A stretch of 64,000 bases of DNA from an uncultured Lachnospiraceae bacterium (GTDB lineage: Bacteria > Bacillota > Clostridia > Lachnospirales > Lachnospiraceae). The position numbers and the translations under genes were made by a program. Positions 35,105 to 42,802 of this stretch are shown here, piece by piece. Location: assembly GCA_910587635.1 (NCBI GenBank), contig CAJUNB010000024.1, forward strand, positions 1 to 64,000, read 5' to 3'. The notes under the pieces were generated by a model. That model made no database searches. It had not been told where the DNA came from and saw only the letters and a list, made by a program, of their open reading frames with translations. How positions within the stretch are numbered: position 1 is the first letter of the stretch; every line of letters starts with the position of its first letter.

Positions 35105-35818
35105 TTAAAAATAAAATTTAAGGTGCTGGGTATTATAGATCTGCTTGGACAGGAAAGAAGGATTGCCTTCTATATCCATGTGGGTATCCCGGAACAGAAG
35201 GAGAGGGGTATTGGGTTTAATTTCCAATAGTTTGCACTCTTCTGCATTGGGGAAACAGGTTTCCAGAGTCCGTTCACTTTCAACGAAATGATAATTGTGT
35301 TTTTTTAGAATTTCAAACAGAGACTGGTTTAAATCTTCTTCGAACAGATAGGAGAAGGAGGGAGGGTAGTGGTTCACCTCAACCATAATGGGAACATTGT
35401 CCACATATCGCAACCGTTTACTGCAAATAATTTTTTCCTGGGATGGTATTTTCCAGAATTCCATATGCCTTTGCGTCGGAAGAATCCAGTCGATATGCAA
35501 CAGTTTTGTGGTAGGAGTCTTGCCTGCCAGGATACAGGAACGGTTAAATCCGACGGAATCGTTTGCAGGGTGGTCTGTTTTGGGTAAATCCACAAAAGTT
35601 CCCTTGCCCTGAGAACGTGCCAGTATGCCGTCCTCTACCAACTCGGCAATTGCGGATCGGATCGTAATACGGCTGACTCCAAACAGGCGCATCAATTCCG
35701 CCTCAGAAGGCAGTTTATCTCCCGGCTTCAGTTCTCCGCGGGATATCTGTTCATTCAGGATGTCCAATACCTGTTTGTACATGGGGACGATACTGTTTGG
35801 ATTGACAATTGTTGGCAT
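35105..35818 (-). CDS. frlR: GntR-family regulator with UTRA domain, FrlR-like
   Basis: A 237-residue transcription factor. Residues 10-75 form the winged helix (PMYKQVLDIL, PGDKLPSEAELMRLFGVSRITIRSAI, GKGTFV); about 95-235 are a UTRA ligand domain of the HutC type. The start at 35818 has AGGAGG nine bases before it. In Bacillus, FrlR of this family represses the frl operon and senses a fructosamine phosphate. The operators TATAAT-NN-ATTATA at 25558, 33096 and 33127 are its likely targets. Confidence 0.88.
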   Translation of the reverse strand: MPTIVNPNSIVPMYKQVLDILNEQISRGELKPGDKLPSEAELMRLFGVSRITIRSAIAELVEDGILARSQGKGTFVDLPKTDHPANDSVGFNRSCILAGKTPTTKLLHIDWILPTQRHMEFWKIPSQEKIICSKRLRYVDNVPIMVEVNHYPPSFSYLFEEDLNQSLFEILKKHNYHFVESERTLETCFPNAEECKLLEIKPNTPLLLFRDTHMDIEGNPSFLSKQIYNTQHLKFYF

Positions 35819-35851
35819 ACGGTGTTTCCTCCTGGAGCATTTTCTGACCAA

Positions 35852-35880
35852 ATTATATCATTATATAACATTATGTTCAA
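35852..35880 (-). promoter_or_regulatory. Promoter of the GntR regulator gene
   Basis: On the minus strand TTGAAC (complement of 35875-35880), a 17-base spacer and TATAAT (complement of 35852-35857). The spacer has ATAATG and ATAAC halves similar to the operator, so autoregulation is possible. Confidence 0.6.
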
Positions 35881-35987
35881 ATGAAATCACAGAATGACAG
35901 AGAAAAAAACTATATTGTCATCTGTAAAACAAAACGATAACCCAGCTGACAAAAATTATACAAAATGCATAAAAACATCGCTTTGTA

Positions 35988-36015
35988 TTGACATTTATTG
36001 TTCAATCAGTATAAT
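35988..36015 (+). promoter_or_regulatory. Promoter of the first dhaL-dhaK operon
   Basis: TTGACA at 35988-35993, 16-base spacer and TATAAT at 36010-36015. The start codon is 45 bases after the -10 box. Confidence 0.85.
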
Positions 36016-36059
36016 AGTGAGTACAACTTATCGTTTAAATTGGAAAGGAGGGACGAGCC

Positions 36060-36680
36060 ATGGTTTTAGATCGTAAGGCTGTCTCTGGTATGCTTCTTAA
36101 CAGTGCCCGGCTGTTAAAAGAGTATTCGGATCGTCTCAGTGAGATCGATTCCCGTTTTGGGGACGGAGATCACGGTATTACGATGAAAAAGATTGCAGGC
36201 TTGATAGAAGAGCAGGTACCGGTCTGGGGCGAGCGTTCTATCCAGGCTTTTTTGAAGGATCTGGGAACAGCGGTTATGGAAGTGAAGGGCGGCTCCGCCG
36301 GACCGTTATACGGTACTTTGGTTGGGGGTCTCGGAGCCTTACTGGCTGAAGATGAAAATGAGCTGGAGGCTGACGGTGTAAAGCGCATGTTTGCAGGGGC
36401 GTTGTCGGAAATGGAAGATATCACCACGGCAAAAGTGGGAGATAAGACGATGATGGATGCTCTGATTCCTGCAGTGGAAGCGGTGCAGGCAGCCGAGGGA
36501 GGCGTAAAGGAGCTGCTTGTGGCAGCGTCGGAAGCGGCACAGGCAGGCGCGAAGGCGAGCGAGGATTTCCCGTCGAAATTCGGCCGGGCCCGCAGTTATA
36601 AAGAACAGACAATCGGTACGCCGGATGCGGGAGCGGTTTCCACAGCGCTGTTTATCCGGGGGATGGCAGAGGGGATATAG
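36060..36680 (+). CDS. dhaL: Dihydroxyacetone kinase subunit DhaL, copy 1
   Basis: A 206-residue all-helical protein that binds ADP or ATP with magnesium and phosphorylates the sugar held by DhaK. The nucleotide-binding Asp motif is GDGDHG at 34-39, the GGSAGPLYG loop is near 77-85, and D-A-L-I-P and the C-terminal GTPDAGAVS are as in the family. The order dhaL-dhaK is unusual since dhaK comes first in most operons. There is no dhaM near, so either the complex uses ATP directly or it gets phosphate from an unlinked PTS protein. Confidence 0.92.
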   Translation: MVLDRKAVSGMLLNSARLLKEYSDRLSEIDSRFGDGDHGITMKKIAGLIEEQVPVWGERSIQAFLKDLGTAVMEVKGGSAGPLYGTLVGGLGALLAEDENELEADGVKRMFAGALSEMEDITTAKVGDKTMMDALIPAVEAVQAAEGGVKELLVAASEAAQAGAKASEDFPSKFGRARSYKEQTIGTPDAGAVSTALFIRGMAEGI

Positions 36681-36741
36681 TTATTTATATGTGTTACATG
36701 TAAGCAGAAACAGTATAGCAATAAAAGGAGGGTATACTCAC

Positions 36742-37743
36742 ATGAAAATGAAAAAGTTTATAAACAACCCGGAGAATCTGACGACAGAAGCGTTGGATGG
36801 GCTGGCGGCGGCTCACAAGGATATCATATATCGGGGCGAAGGCAATATGATTATTAATAAGGCTCTGGACGGAGCAGAGCGTGTGACGATCGTGACCCAG
36901 GGGGGATCGGGACATGAACCTGCACTTTCCGGTTTTGTAGGTGAAGGTATGGTGGATATTTCCGTAGTGGGGGATGTATTCGCAGCGCCGGGGCCTCAGG
37001 CCTGTGTGGACGCCATCAAACTGGCCGATAAGGGAAAAGGAGTATTGTATATCGTTCTGAATCATGCGGGAGATATGCTGACAGGAAATCTGACAATGAA
37101 ACAGTGTAAAAAACAGGGACTGCATGTGATCAAAGTAGTGACCCAGGAAGATGTGTCAAACGCTCCGAGAGAAAATGCAGATGACAGAAGAGGACTTGTA
37201 GGTTGCATTCCGGCCTATAAGATTGCCGGTGCGGCGGCAGCAGAGGGGAAAAGTCTGGAAGAGGTAGCAGCCATTACCCAGCGCTTTGCCGACAATATGG
37301 CCACTCTTGCAGTAGCCGTCCGTGGTGCTACCCATCCCTCCACCGGTGCTGCTCTGGCAGAGCTGGGAGAGGACGATATGGAGATCGGCATGGGACAGCA
37401 CGGAGAGGGCGGTGGCGGACGACAGCCGATGAAATCTGCTGACGAGACAGCTGAGATTATGGTGAATGCGCTTTTGAAAGATATTGGCATCACTTCCGGG
37501 GAAAAGGTTATGCTGATTATCAACGGATCAGGAGCTACCACATTGATGGAGCAGCTTATTATTTATCGCCGCTGTGTAGAAATTTTGAAAGAAAAAGAGA
37601 TCGAAGTTGTGGCGAACTATGTGGGAGAGCTTCTGACTGTTCAGGAACAGGCCGGTTTCCAGATGTTTATGGCACGTATGGACGAGGAACTTCTGCACCT
37701 GTGGAACGCACCCTGTCATACACCGTATCTGACAAAAGTATAA
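36742..37743 (+). CDS. dhaK: Dihydroxyacetone kinase subunit DhaK, copy 1
   Basis: A 333-residue substrate-binding subunit. Active-site residues correspond to E. coli DhaK: H58 in GSGHEP, D111 in NHAGDM and H220 (covalent hemiaminal His) in GMGQHGEG. The start at 36742 is preceded by AAAGGAGGG. The gene follows dhaL by 61 bases. Since the substrate is bound through the His, related short ketoses such as erythrulose are possible alternatives to dihydroxyacetone. Confidence 0.93.
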   Translation: MKMKKFINNPENLTTEALDGLAAAHKDIIYRGEGNMIINKALDGAERVTIVTQGGSGHEPALSGFVGEGMVDISVVGDVFAAPGPQACVDAIKLADKGKGVLYIVLNHAGDMLTGNLTMKQCKKQGLHVIKVVTQEDVSNAPRENADDRRGLVGCIPAYKIAGAAAAEGKSLEEVAAITQRFADNMATLAVAVRGATHPSTGAALAELGEDDMEIGMGQHGEGGGGRQPMKSADETAEIMVNALLKDIGITSGEKVMLIINGSGATTLMEQLIIYRRCVEILKEKEIEVVANYVGELLTVQEQAGFQMFMARMDEELLHLWNAPCHTPYLTKV

Positions 37744-37756
37744 AAGGAGGAGAAAA

Positions 37757-38083
37757 ATGTCTGCAGAATATATGCATATTGGCATACCTATTACCAATAA
37801 AAAACCTGGGATGAAGTACAAAGAAGATGCAAAATTCTGGGTCAGCAATGTGGATGATTATGATTTTAAAATAGAGTATTTGAAATTTGAGGAGGGGACA
37901 CCCTTCCCTGAGGTGCTCCATCGCAATCCTCATGTTGCCTATAAGGTGGATGATCTGGAGAAATACATAGGAGATGCGGACAGCGTGATCTGCGGTCCCA
38001 TGCCTGCCAGCGGCGGTGCCAGACTCGCTTTTGTCTGGAAAGACGGAGCGGTGATCGAGCTGTACGAGGCGGCAAAAGAGTAA
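37757..38083 (+). CDS. VOC (glyoxalase-like) family protein
   Basis: A 108-residue protein, third in the dhaL-dhaK operon, 13 bases after dhaK. It has a beta-alpha-beta layout with H-I-G-I-P at the start, a YLKFEEGTPFPEVLHRNPHVAYKVDD centre and a KDGAVIELYE end, which fits one half of a vicinal-oxygen-chelate fold. Likely metal ligands are H7, H46 or H50 and E104, but the assignment is tentative. It might handle a reactive carbonyl formed beside dihydroxyacetone phosphate, such as methylglyoxal, or act as an isomerase. Confidence 0.7.
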   Translation: MSAEYMHIGIPITNKKPGMKYKEDAKFWVSNVDDYDFKIEYLKFEEGTPFPEVLHRNPHVAYKVDDLEKYIGDADSVICGPMPASGGARLAFVWKDGAVIELYEAAKE

Positions 38084-38125
38084 TTTGGCCGGACGGAAAG
38101 ATATTGGCAAGTTATAAATGCAGTT

Positions 38126-38167
38126 GCAAAAAGGAGAACTTTCCTAAAATGGAGTTCTCCTTTTTGC
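38126..38167. terminator. Long bidirectional terminator
   Basis: A perfect 15-bp stem (GCAAAAAGGAGAACT / AGTTCTCCTTTTTGC) with a 12-base loop. The A-run and T-run within the arms make it work for the dhaL operon and for the convergent desulfidase gene. Confidence 0.8.
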
Positions 38168-38194
38168 CGTATGGGATATCCCTGCCTGTTTTTG

Positions 38195-38755
38195 CTATTT
38201 ACTGATCAGCCCCATACATTTATCCGGTTCCGGAGCAAAGAGAGAAGTGACAGTGATCTGTTTATCCAGCCCTTCTTCTTTCAGCATGTCCTGCAGGACA
38301 GCCATAAAAACGCCAGAGCTCTTTACGAGATGGCAGTCTGCCAGTGTTTCTGCCAGGTTTGTCCGGCAGTCAAAGGAGCCGTACCAGTTTCCTTTGCATG
38401 TATAATCTACGCCACAACTGGGGCTGCCGTCCACGCCGATAAAGCCCAGCACTTCGAACCGGTCTTCATTGGCAAGGTATTCTTTCAGCTGATCAATGAC
38501 CGGAGACAGAATTTTACGGCAATGAGAGCGGAAAAAAACATTGTCAAACTGGTCGCTCACATGCCCCCATCGTTTTGCTCCATAGAGCGTAAATTCCGGG
38601 CAGGGAAGCTGAATGATCTGAATATCATTGTCAATGGCCCGTCTCATAAATTTTTTCCTTAAAGCTTCTTCCGCATCTATTTCCTCCTGATTGTACAGGA
38701 CGACTTTTGAGGCTATGTTGAGAATGCAATGGGATACAAATACAATTTTTTTCAT
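38195..38755 (-). CDS. TudS-related putative desulfidase (DUF523 type)
   Basis: A 186-residue protein with three conserved cysteines in the pattern of TudS: C10 in SHC-I-L, C52 in PCPE and C114 in GSPSCGVDYTC. TudS carries a [4Fe-4S] cluster on three Cys and removes sulfur from 2- or 4-thiouracil. From memory it matches the C. difficile CD3072 family, which lies next to the ECF S component CD3073; here too an S component of that type follows at 39737. It faces the other way. A role in salvage of thiolated bases from tRNA is an inference. AGGAGG lies upstream of the ATG. Confidence 0.82.
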   Translation of the reverse strand: MKKIVFVSHCILNIASKVVLYNQEEIDAEEALRKKFMRRAIDNDIQIIQLPCPEFTLYGAKRWGHVSDQFDNVFFRSHCRKILSPVIDQLKEYLANEDRFEVLGFIGVDGSPSCGVDYTCKGNWYGSFDCRTNLAETLADCHLVKSSGVFMAVLQDMLKEEGLDKQITVTSLFAPEPDKCMGLISK

Positions 38756-38883
38756 CTTATTCCTCCATATAAATAATAAGTTGGGTGGTTATGAAACCTT
38801 TGATTGACGGAAATCTTATATGCAGCTTATGTAATTATCCGCAGAAGAGTTTACTAAAATTGGAAATCGGACACGGATGGAGA

Positions 38884-39579
38884 TTATAGGATAATTTCCT
38901 GATAGCGAATGGCCAGATTGTTCAGATGTTCTTGTTCGATTACAATCTTTCCTTTTTGGATTGCAAGGCAGTTCTTCTTTTCCAGATCGCCAATATAGCG
39001 ATATAGTGTTCGGAGATTGATGTGCAGTTCCTCTGCCAAAGCGGTCCGTGTCAGAGAACAGATATAGGGTATCGCATACTGGGCACGAAGATAGAGATAG
39101 TGCCCGAGGATATCTTTAGAAGAAAATATCTTATGGGATTCTGCATGTCCCATATTGGAATGGGCGATTTTTCCCATTATCACAAGAGTCTTAAAACACA
39201 GAGAAGGATTTCTCTGAATGATAGTCATAAATTCAGAGGTAAGGATACGAAACAATATGCAATCTGTCTGCGCTATTACGAAAGCAGTATAATGGTCCAT
39301 GCCGTTGAGAGGTTCGATGAGTCCCAGTATGTGAGGAGACTCCACATAATCAATGATATTGTCATTGTTCCAGGAGATATCGTTCATAATGACGGCTCTT
39401 CCGCTGAGCAGCATATAGAGATATTTGGCGGGATCCATTTTATACAGGATTGTCTGATTCTTTTTAACGTTTAATAAACGGCTTGCAGGGATAAAGTTTA
39501 GAAGAGCAGCAGCCGGATTGGCAGTATCATAGGCTTCTCCCAATATAATTTCCAATGCGCCAATAGTATTATTGTACAT
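38884..39579 (-). CDS. Crp/Fnr-family transcription regulator
   Basis: A protein of about 231 residues with an N-terminal cyclic-nucleotide-type beta barrel (about 20-130) and a C-terminal winged helix (TRTALAEELHINLRTLYRYIGDLEKKN, about 180-205). The start is uncertain: ATG at 39579 has GGGGG 15 bases upstream, and a TTG at 39633 without a ribosome site would add 18 residues. No Cys-cluster for an FNR iron-sulfur centre is evident, so it may sense a small ligand. It is divergent from the second ECF operon and is a candidate for its control. Confidence 0.83.
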   Translation of the reverse strand: MYNNTIGALEIILGEAYDTANPAAALLNFIPASRLLNVKKNQTILYKMDPAKYLYMLLSGRAVIMNDISWNNDNIIDYVESPHILGLIEPLNGMDHYTAFVIAQTDCILFRILTSEFMTIIQRNPSLCFKTLVIMGKIAHSNMGHAESHKIFSSKDILGHYLYLRAQYAIPYICSLTRTALAEELHINLRTLYRYIGDLEKKNCLAIQKGKIVIEQEHLNNLAIRYQEIIL

Positions 39580-39626
39580 AAATAATGTAAAAAATCCCCC
39601 AGTATTATAAAAAACAACGAAAAATG

Positions 39627-39655
39627 ATGACAAGTGTCATTTTTTGTATTATAAT
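39627..39655 (+). promoter_or_regulatory. Promoter of nucleoside module 2 with palindromic site
   Basis: ATGACA at 39627-39632, 17 bases, TATAAT at 39650-39655. The -35 is part of an inverted repeat, ATGACA-AG-TGTCAT (39627-39640), so a regulator bound there would block the promoter. The divergent Crp-like protein is the first candidate. A further TATAAT-N5-ATTATA repeat starts at 39650. Confidence 0.65.
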
Positions 39656-39736
39656 ATTGCATTATAGTAAAGTCAAGAACAAATTAACTCTCCGGCAAAT
39701 TGATATGTTTGTCGGAATCCAAAGGAGGAAACAAGG

Positions 39737-40342
39737 ATGGAAAAAAAGAAATACTCAATTAAAGATGACTTTTCGATGCTGGCGCTGCTGATTATTCCGG
39801 TAGGCGTAGCTGTAAACTTCGTAGGAGGACAGCTGGCGTCGATACTGAAGCTTCCCATGTATCTGGACACAATTGGGACAATTTTTGCATCTATGTTGTG
39901 CGGGCCGTGGGTAGGCGCTGTGACAGGTGCACTCACTAACATTGTAACAGGCATTGCCAATCCTGTTAATTTTGCATTTATTCCTGTCAATGTCCTTGCG
40001 GGCCTTGTAACAGGTTTCCTTGCCAGAGGAAAGATGTTCAGTGTGTGGTGGAAGTGGATTGTTTCCATGCTGATTATGGCAGCGGTTTCCATCGTTTCAT
40101 CCGCGCCTATCGTTGTGCTCGTGTACGGCGGCGTTACAGGCAGTGGTACTTCCATCATTACGGCAGCAGCAATGGCAGCAGGCGCTAATATTTGGGCGGC
40201 TTTCTTCGGTACGGAAGGTATATTCACTGTGCTTGACCGAGTGATTTCGTTCATTATCTGCTGGCTTGTTATTAAAGTAATTCCGCCCAGAACATTGATT
40301 AAGTTTGGATGCGGTAGCAATTATATTAAAGAGAGCAAATAA
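39737..40342 (+). CDS. ECF transporter S component, CD3073-like
   Basis: A 201-residue membrane protein with six helices, paralogous to the S component at 17449: shared features are the K/D-rich head, LIIP, LKLPMYLDTIGT and CGPWVGAVTGA. A Gly/Ala-rich loop (YGGVTGSGTSI) is longer than in the sister. GGAGGA precedes the start. Substrate is probably a nucleoside, given the phosphorylase and hydrolase genes in the operon; the desulfidase gene nearby leaves open a modified nucleoside. Confidence 0.84.
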   Translation: MEKKKYSIKDDFSMLALLIIPVGVAVNFVGGQLASILKLPMYLDTIGTIFASMLCGPWVGAVTGALTNIVTGIANPVNFAFIPVNVLAGLVTGFLARGKMFSVWWKWIVSMLIMAAVSIVSSAPIVVLVYGGVTGSGTSIITAAAMAAGANIWAAFFGTEGIFTVLDRVISFIICWLVIKVIPPRTLIKFGCGSNYIKESK

Positions 40343-40343
40343 T

Positions 40344-41150
40344 ATGGTAAAAACATATACAGAAAAAATACAGATACATAAATCCAATAAGCTGGCCGGT
40401 CTCTACCCGTCTGTGAAATTCTGGGTGGTGATTCTGTATACGATATGTACTTTTGTACTGGGGACGATTCATCTGACAGATATTGGGCTGTCACTGCTTC
40501 TCATTCCCTGGTTTCTGGTAATTCCTGTGTTGTGTATAGCCAGCGGCGCTTTTGGTAAATGTTTCAAGGCGTTGAAAGCAGTTGCCCTGATTGCCCTGAT
40601 TATTCTGGTAGTACAGTCGTTTCTGGTACCTGGTGGTGAAGTGCTTGTAAAGTTTGGATTTGTAAAAATATGTGAAAAGGGGCTTAAGACGGCAATATCC
40701 CTTTCATTTATGATTATGGATATCGCAGGTATCTTTGTATGGCTTTTCCAGACGACGGAAAATAAAGAAATTGCCAGAGCGTTGGAAGAATCGGGAATGA
40801 ACTATAAGGCAGCCTATGTGTTTACGTCCACGCTGCAGATGATAGACATTTTGAGTGAGAACAGCAAGACAATCATGAACGCCCAGAAGGCAAGAGGGGT
40901 AGAGACAGAGGGCAATATGATCGTGCGTGCAAAGGCATTCTTTCCGTCTCTTGTGCCACTGATTTTGGGTGCAGTCATCGGCTCGGAAGAGCGGGTCCTG
41001 ACACTGGAAGCGAGAGGATTTTCCCTGCAGGGAGAGAAAACGCACCTGTTCAATCTGGAAAGATCAGGGGCGGAGAAGGCGGTGTTGGCCACAGCCATTG
41101 TCATTACCATACTGGTGATAGCGGGGAGGATAGCTTTATGGGTACTATAA
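40344..41150 (+). CDS. ecfT: ECF transporter T component, second copy
   Basis: A 268-residue EcfT protein, two bases after the S component. Coupling helices carry the NAQKARGVE (about 183) and LEARGF (about 224) motifs. It ends in an overlap of 13 bases with the next ATPase gene. ATG at 40344 is chosen because the frame upstream runs inside the S gene; GAGAG is the likely, weak ribosome site. Confidence 0.89.
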   Translation: MVKTYTEKIQIHKSNKLAGLYPSVKFWVVILYTICTFVLGTIHLTDIGLSLLLIPWFLVIPVLCIASGAFGKCFKALKAVALIALIILVVQSFLVPGGEVLVKFGFVKICEKGLKTAISLSFMIMDIAGIFVWLFQTTENKEIARALEESGMNYKAAYVFTSTLQMIDILSENSKTIMNAQKARGVETEGNMIVRAKAFFPSLVPLILGAVIGSEERVLTLEARGFSLQGEKTHLFNLERSGAEKAVLATAIVITILVIAGRIALWVL

Positions 41151-41998
41151 TCGAATGTAAAAATGTGACATATTTTTATCCTCTCACAAAGGAGCCGGCA
41201 CTCAAAGACCTGAATCTGAAAATAGAGCAGGGCAAGTTTTATGGCGTAGTGGGGGAGAACGGAGCCGGAAAGACGACGTTCTGTGCATTGCTGAGAGGAT
41301 TCGTGCCGAGTTTTTACAAGGGAGAACTTCAGGGCGAAGTGCTGGTGGAAGGTAAAAAAACAACGGAGTACGGGGGGGAACTATCTGCTAAAATAGGTTA
41401 CGTATTCCAGAATCCGTTTACGCAGATCAGCGGAGTTAAAGATACTGTGTTTGAAGAAGTCGCCTATGGATTGGAAAACTTCGGTATTCCGGTAGAAGAA
41501 ATAGAAAGACGTGTCGTGGAAGTTATGAAACTGACGGACATCGAAGCATTGGCAATGAAAAGCCCCTTTGATCTGTCCGGCGGCCAGATGCAGCGAGTAG
41601 CTTTGGCATCGGTCATCGTACTGGAGCCGGATATTCTTATCATCGACGAGCCTACAAGCCAGTTGGATCCTGAAGGTACGGAGAGCGTCTTTGCTATCAT
41701 TAAGGCGTTGAAAGAAAAGCAAAAGACGATCATTCTTGTGGAACACAAGATTGATCTGATCGCAGAGTATGCGGACGAGGTGCTTGTGTTCAAGGGAGGC
41801 GAGATCATTGCCGCCGGTGATAAGAGAGAGATCCTGTCGGACATGTCTTTACTGGAGCAGGGGGCGGCATTACCCCAGGTGGCGATCCTGGGGAGCAAAC
41901 TAAAAGAAAGAGGATTGCCGATTGGTCAGATTCCTGTAACTGAAAAACAGGCACTGGAAGTCATTGCCAAAGCATTGGAAGAGAGGAAGAAACAATGA
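41138..41998 (+). CDS. ecfA1: ECF transporter ATPase 1, second copy
   Basis: A 286-residue ABC ATPase with Walker A GENGAGKTT, Q-loop YVFQNPFTQIS, signature LSGGQMQRVALAS, Walker B ILIIDEPTSQLD and switch His in LVEHKI. It has GGGGAGGA as ribosome site and overlaps both ecfT and the next ATPase gene by a few bases, a sign of tight coupling. It is like ecfA1 of module 1 in length and motifs. Confidence 0.93.
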   Translation: MGTIIECKNVTYFYPLTKEPALKDLNLKIEQGKFYGVVGENGAGKTTFCALLRGFVPSFYKGELQGEVLVEGKKTTEYGGELSAKIGYVFQNPFTQISGVKDTVFEEVAYGLENFGIPVEEIERRVVEVMKLTDIEALAMKSPFDLSGGQMQRVALASVIVLEPDILIIDEPTSQLDPEGTESVFAIIKALKEKQKTIILVEHKIDLIAEYADEVLVFKGGEIIAAGDKREILSDMSLLEQGAALPQVAILGSKLKERGLPIGQIPVTEKQALEVIAKALEERKKQ

Positions 41999-42798
41999 GA
42001 GATTTGATATTAAAAGATGTGAGTTTTTCCTATCCGGGCGGCTTTTTGGCAGTGGATCAGATCAACATGGAAATCAAAGCCGGGGACAACGTGGCGATTG
42101 TAGGACAGAATGGAGCCGGAAAGACGACAACGGTTAAGATGATGAACGGTCTGCTGCATCCTACAAAGGGAGATGTCCTGGTAGGGGACATGAACACGAA
42201 GGATTATACAACCGCACAGATTTCCAGAATCGTAGGGTATGTGTTCCAGAACCCGGATGATCAGATCTTCCATGCTACGGTAGAAAGTGAAGTGCGGTTT
42301 GGGCCGAAAACGTTGAAACTGTCGAAGGAAGAGGAAGACAAACGGGTGCAGGAGGCACTGGAGATCACAGGAATGGATCGCTTTAAAGATGAGAATCCTC
42401 TGAATCTGCCTCTTTCCACACGTAAATTCGTAACCATTGCAGCTGTCATTGCTATGGGGACTGAAATTTTGATTTTTGATGAACCTACGGCAGGACAGGA
42501 TGTGGAAGGAAATAAAATGTTGAGTGGTATTTTGCAAAAGCTCCACGAGCAGAGGAAGACGGTAATTACCATTTCACATGATATGGAATTTGTAGCATCC
42601 AATTTTAAAAAAGTAATTGTTATGGCAAAGAAAAAGATTGTCCGGAGTGGAACGCCGGCGGAAATATTCTGGGATTTTGAGACATTGGAGAAAGCGATGC
42701 TGAAACAGCCCTATGTGAGCCGGGTGTGCAAGGCGCTGCATATTGAAGGAAACATTATCAGCATAGAAGATGCGATAGAAGGGATTTTAAACAGGTAA
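41995..42798 (+). CDS. ecfA2: ECF transporter ATPase 2, second copy, degenerate signature
   Basis: A 267-residue ABC ATPase with Walker A GQNGAGKTT, Q-loop YVFQNPDDQIFH, Walker B ILIFDEPTAGQD and switch His in ISHDMEF. The signature is LPLSTRKFV instead of LSGGQ, the same change as in module 1, so the altered ATP site is shared and not a local mutation. It overlaps the ATPase gene before it by four bases. Confidence 0.91.
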   Translation: MRDLILKDVSFSYPGGFLAVDQINMEIKAGDNVAIVGQNGAGKTTTVKMMNGLLHPTKGDVLVGDMNTKDYTTAQISRIVGYVFQNPDDQIFHATVESEVRFGPKTLKLSKEEEDKRVQEALEITGMDRFKDENPLNLPLSTRKFVTIAAVIAMGTEILIFDEPTAGQDVEGNKMLSGILQKLHEQRKTVITISHDMEFVASNFKKVIVMAKKKIVRSGTPAEIFWDFETLEKAMLKQPYVSRVCKALHIEGNIISIEDAIEGILNR

Positions 42799-42802
42799 TC
42801 AT

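Noticed and set aside
35100..35126. Inverted repeat GCACCTTAAA / TTTAAGGTGC as terminator of the GntR gene
   Set aside because: No T-run follows on the minus strand and it overlaps the stop codon; the hairpin at 35010 is the better terminator.
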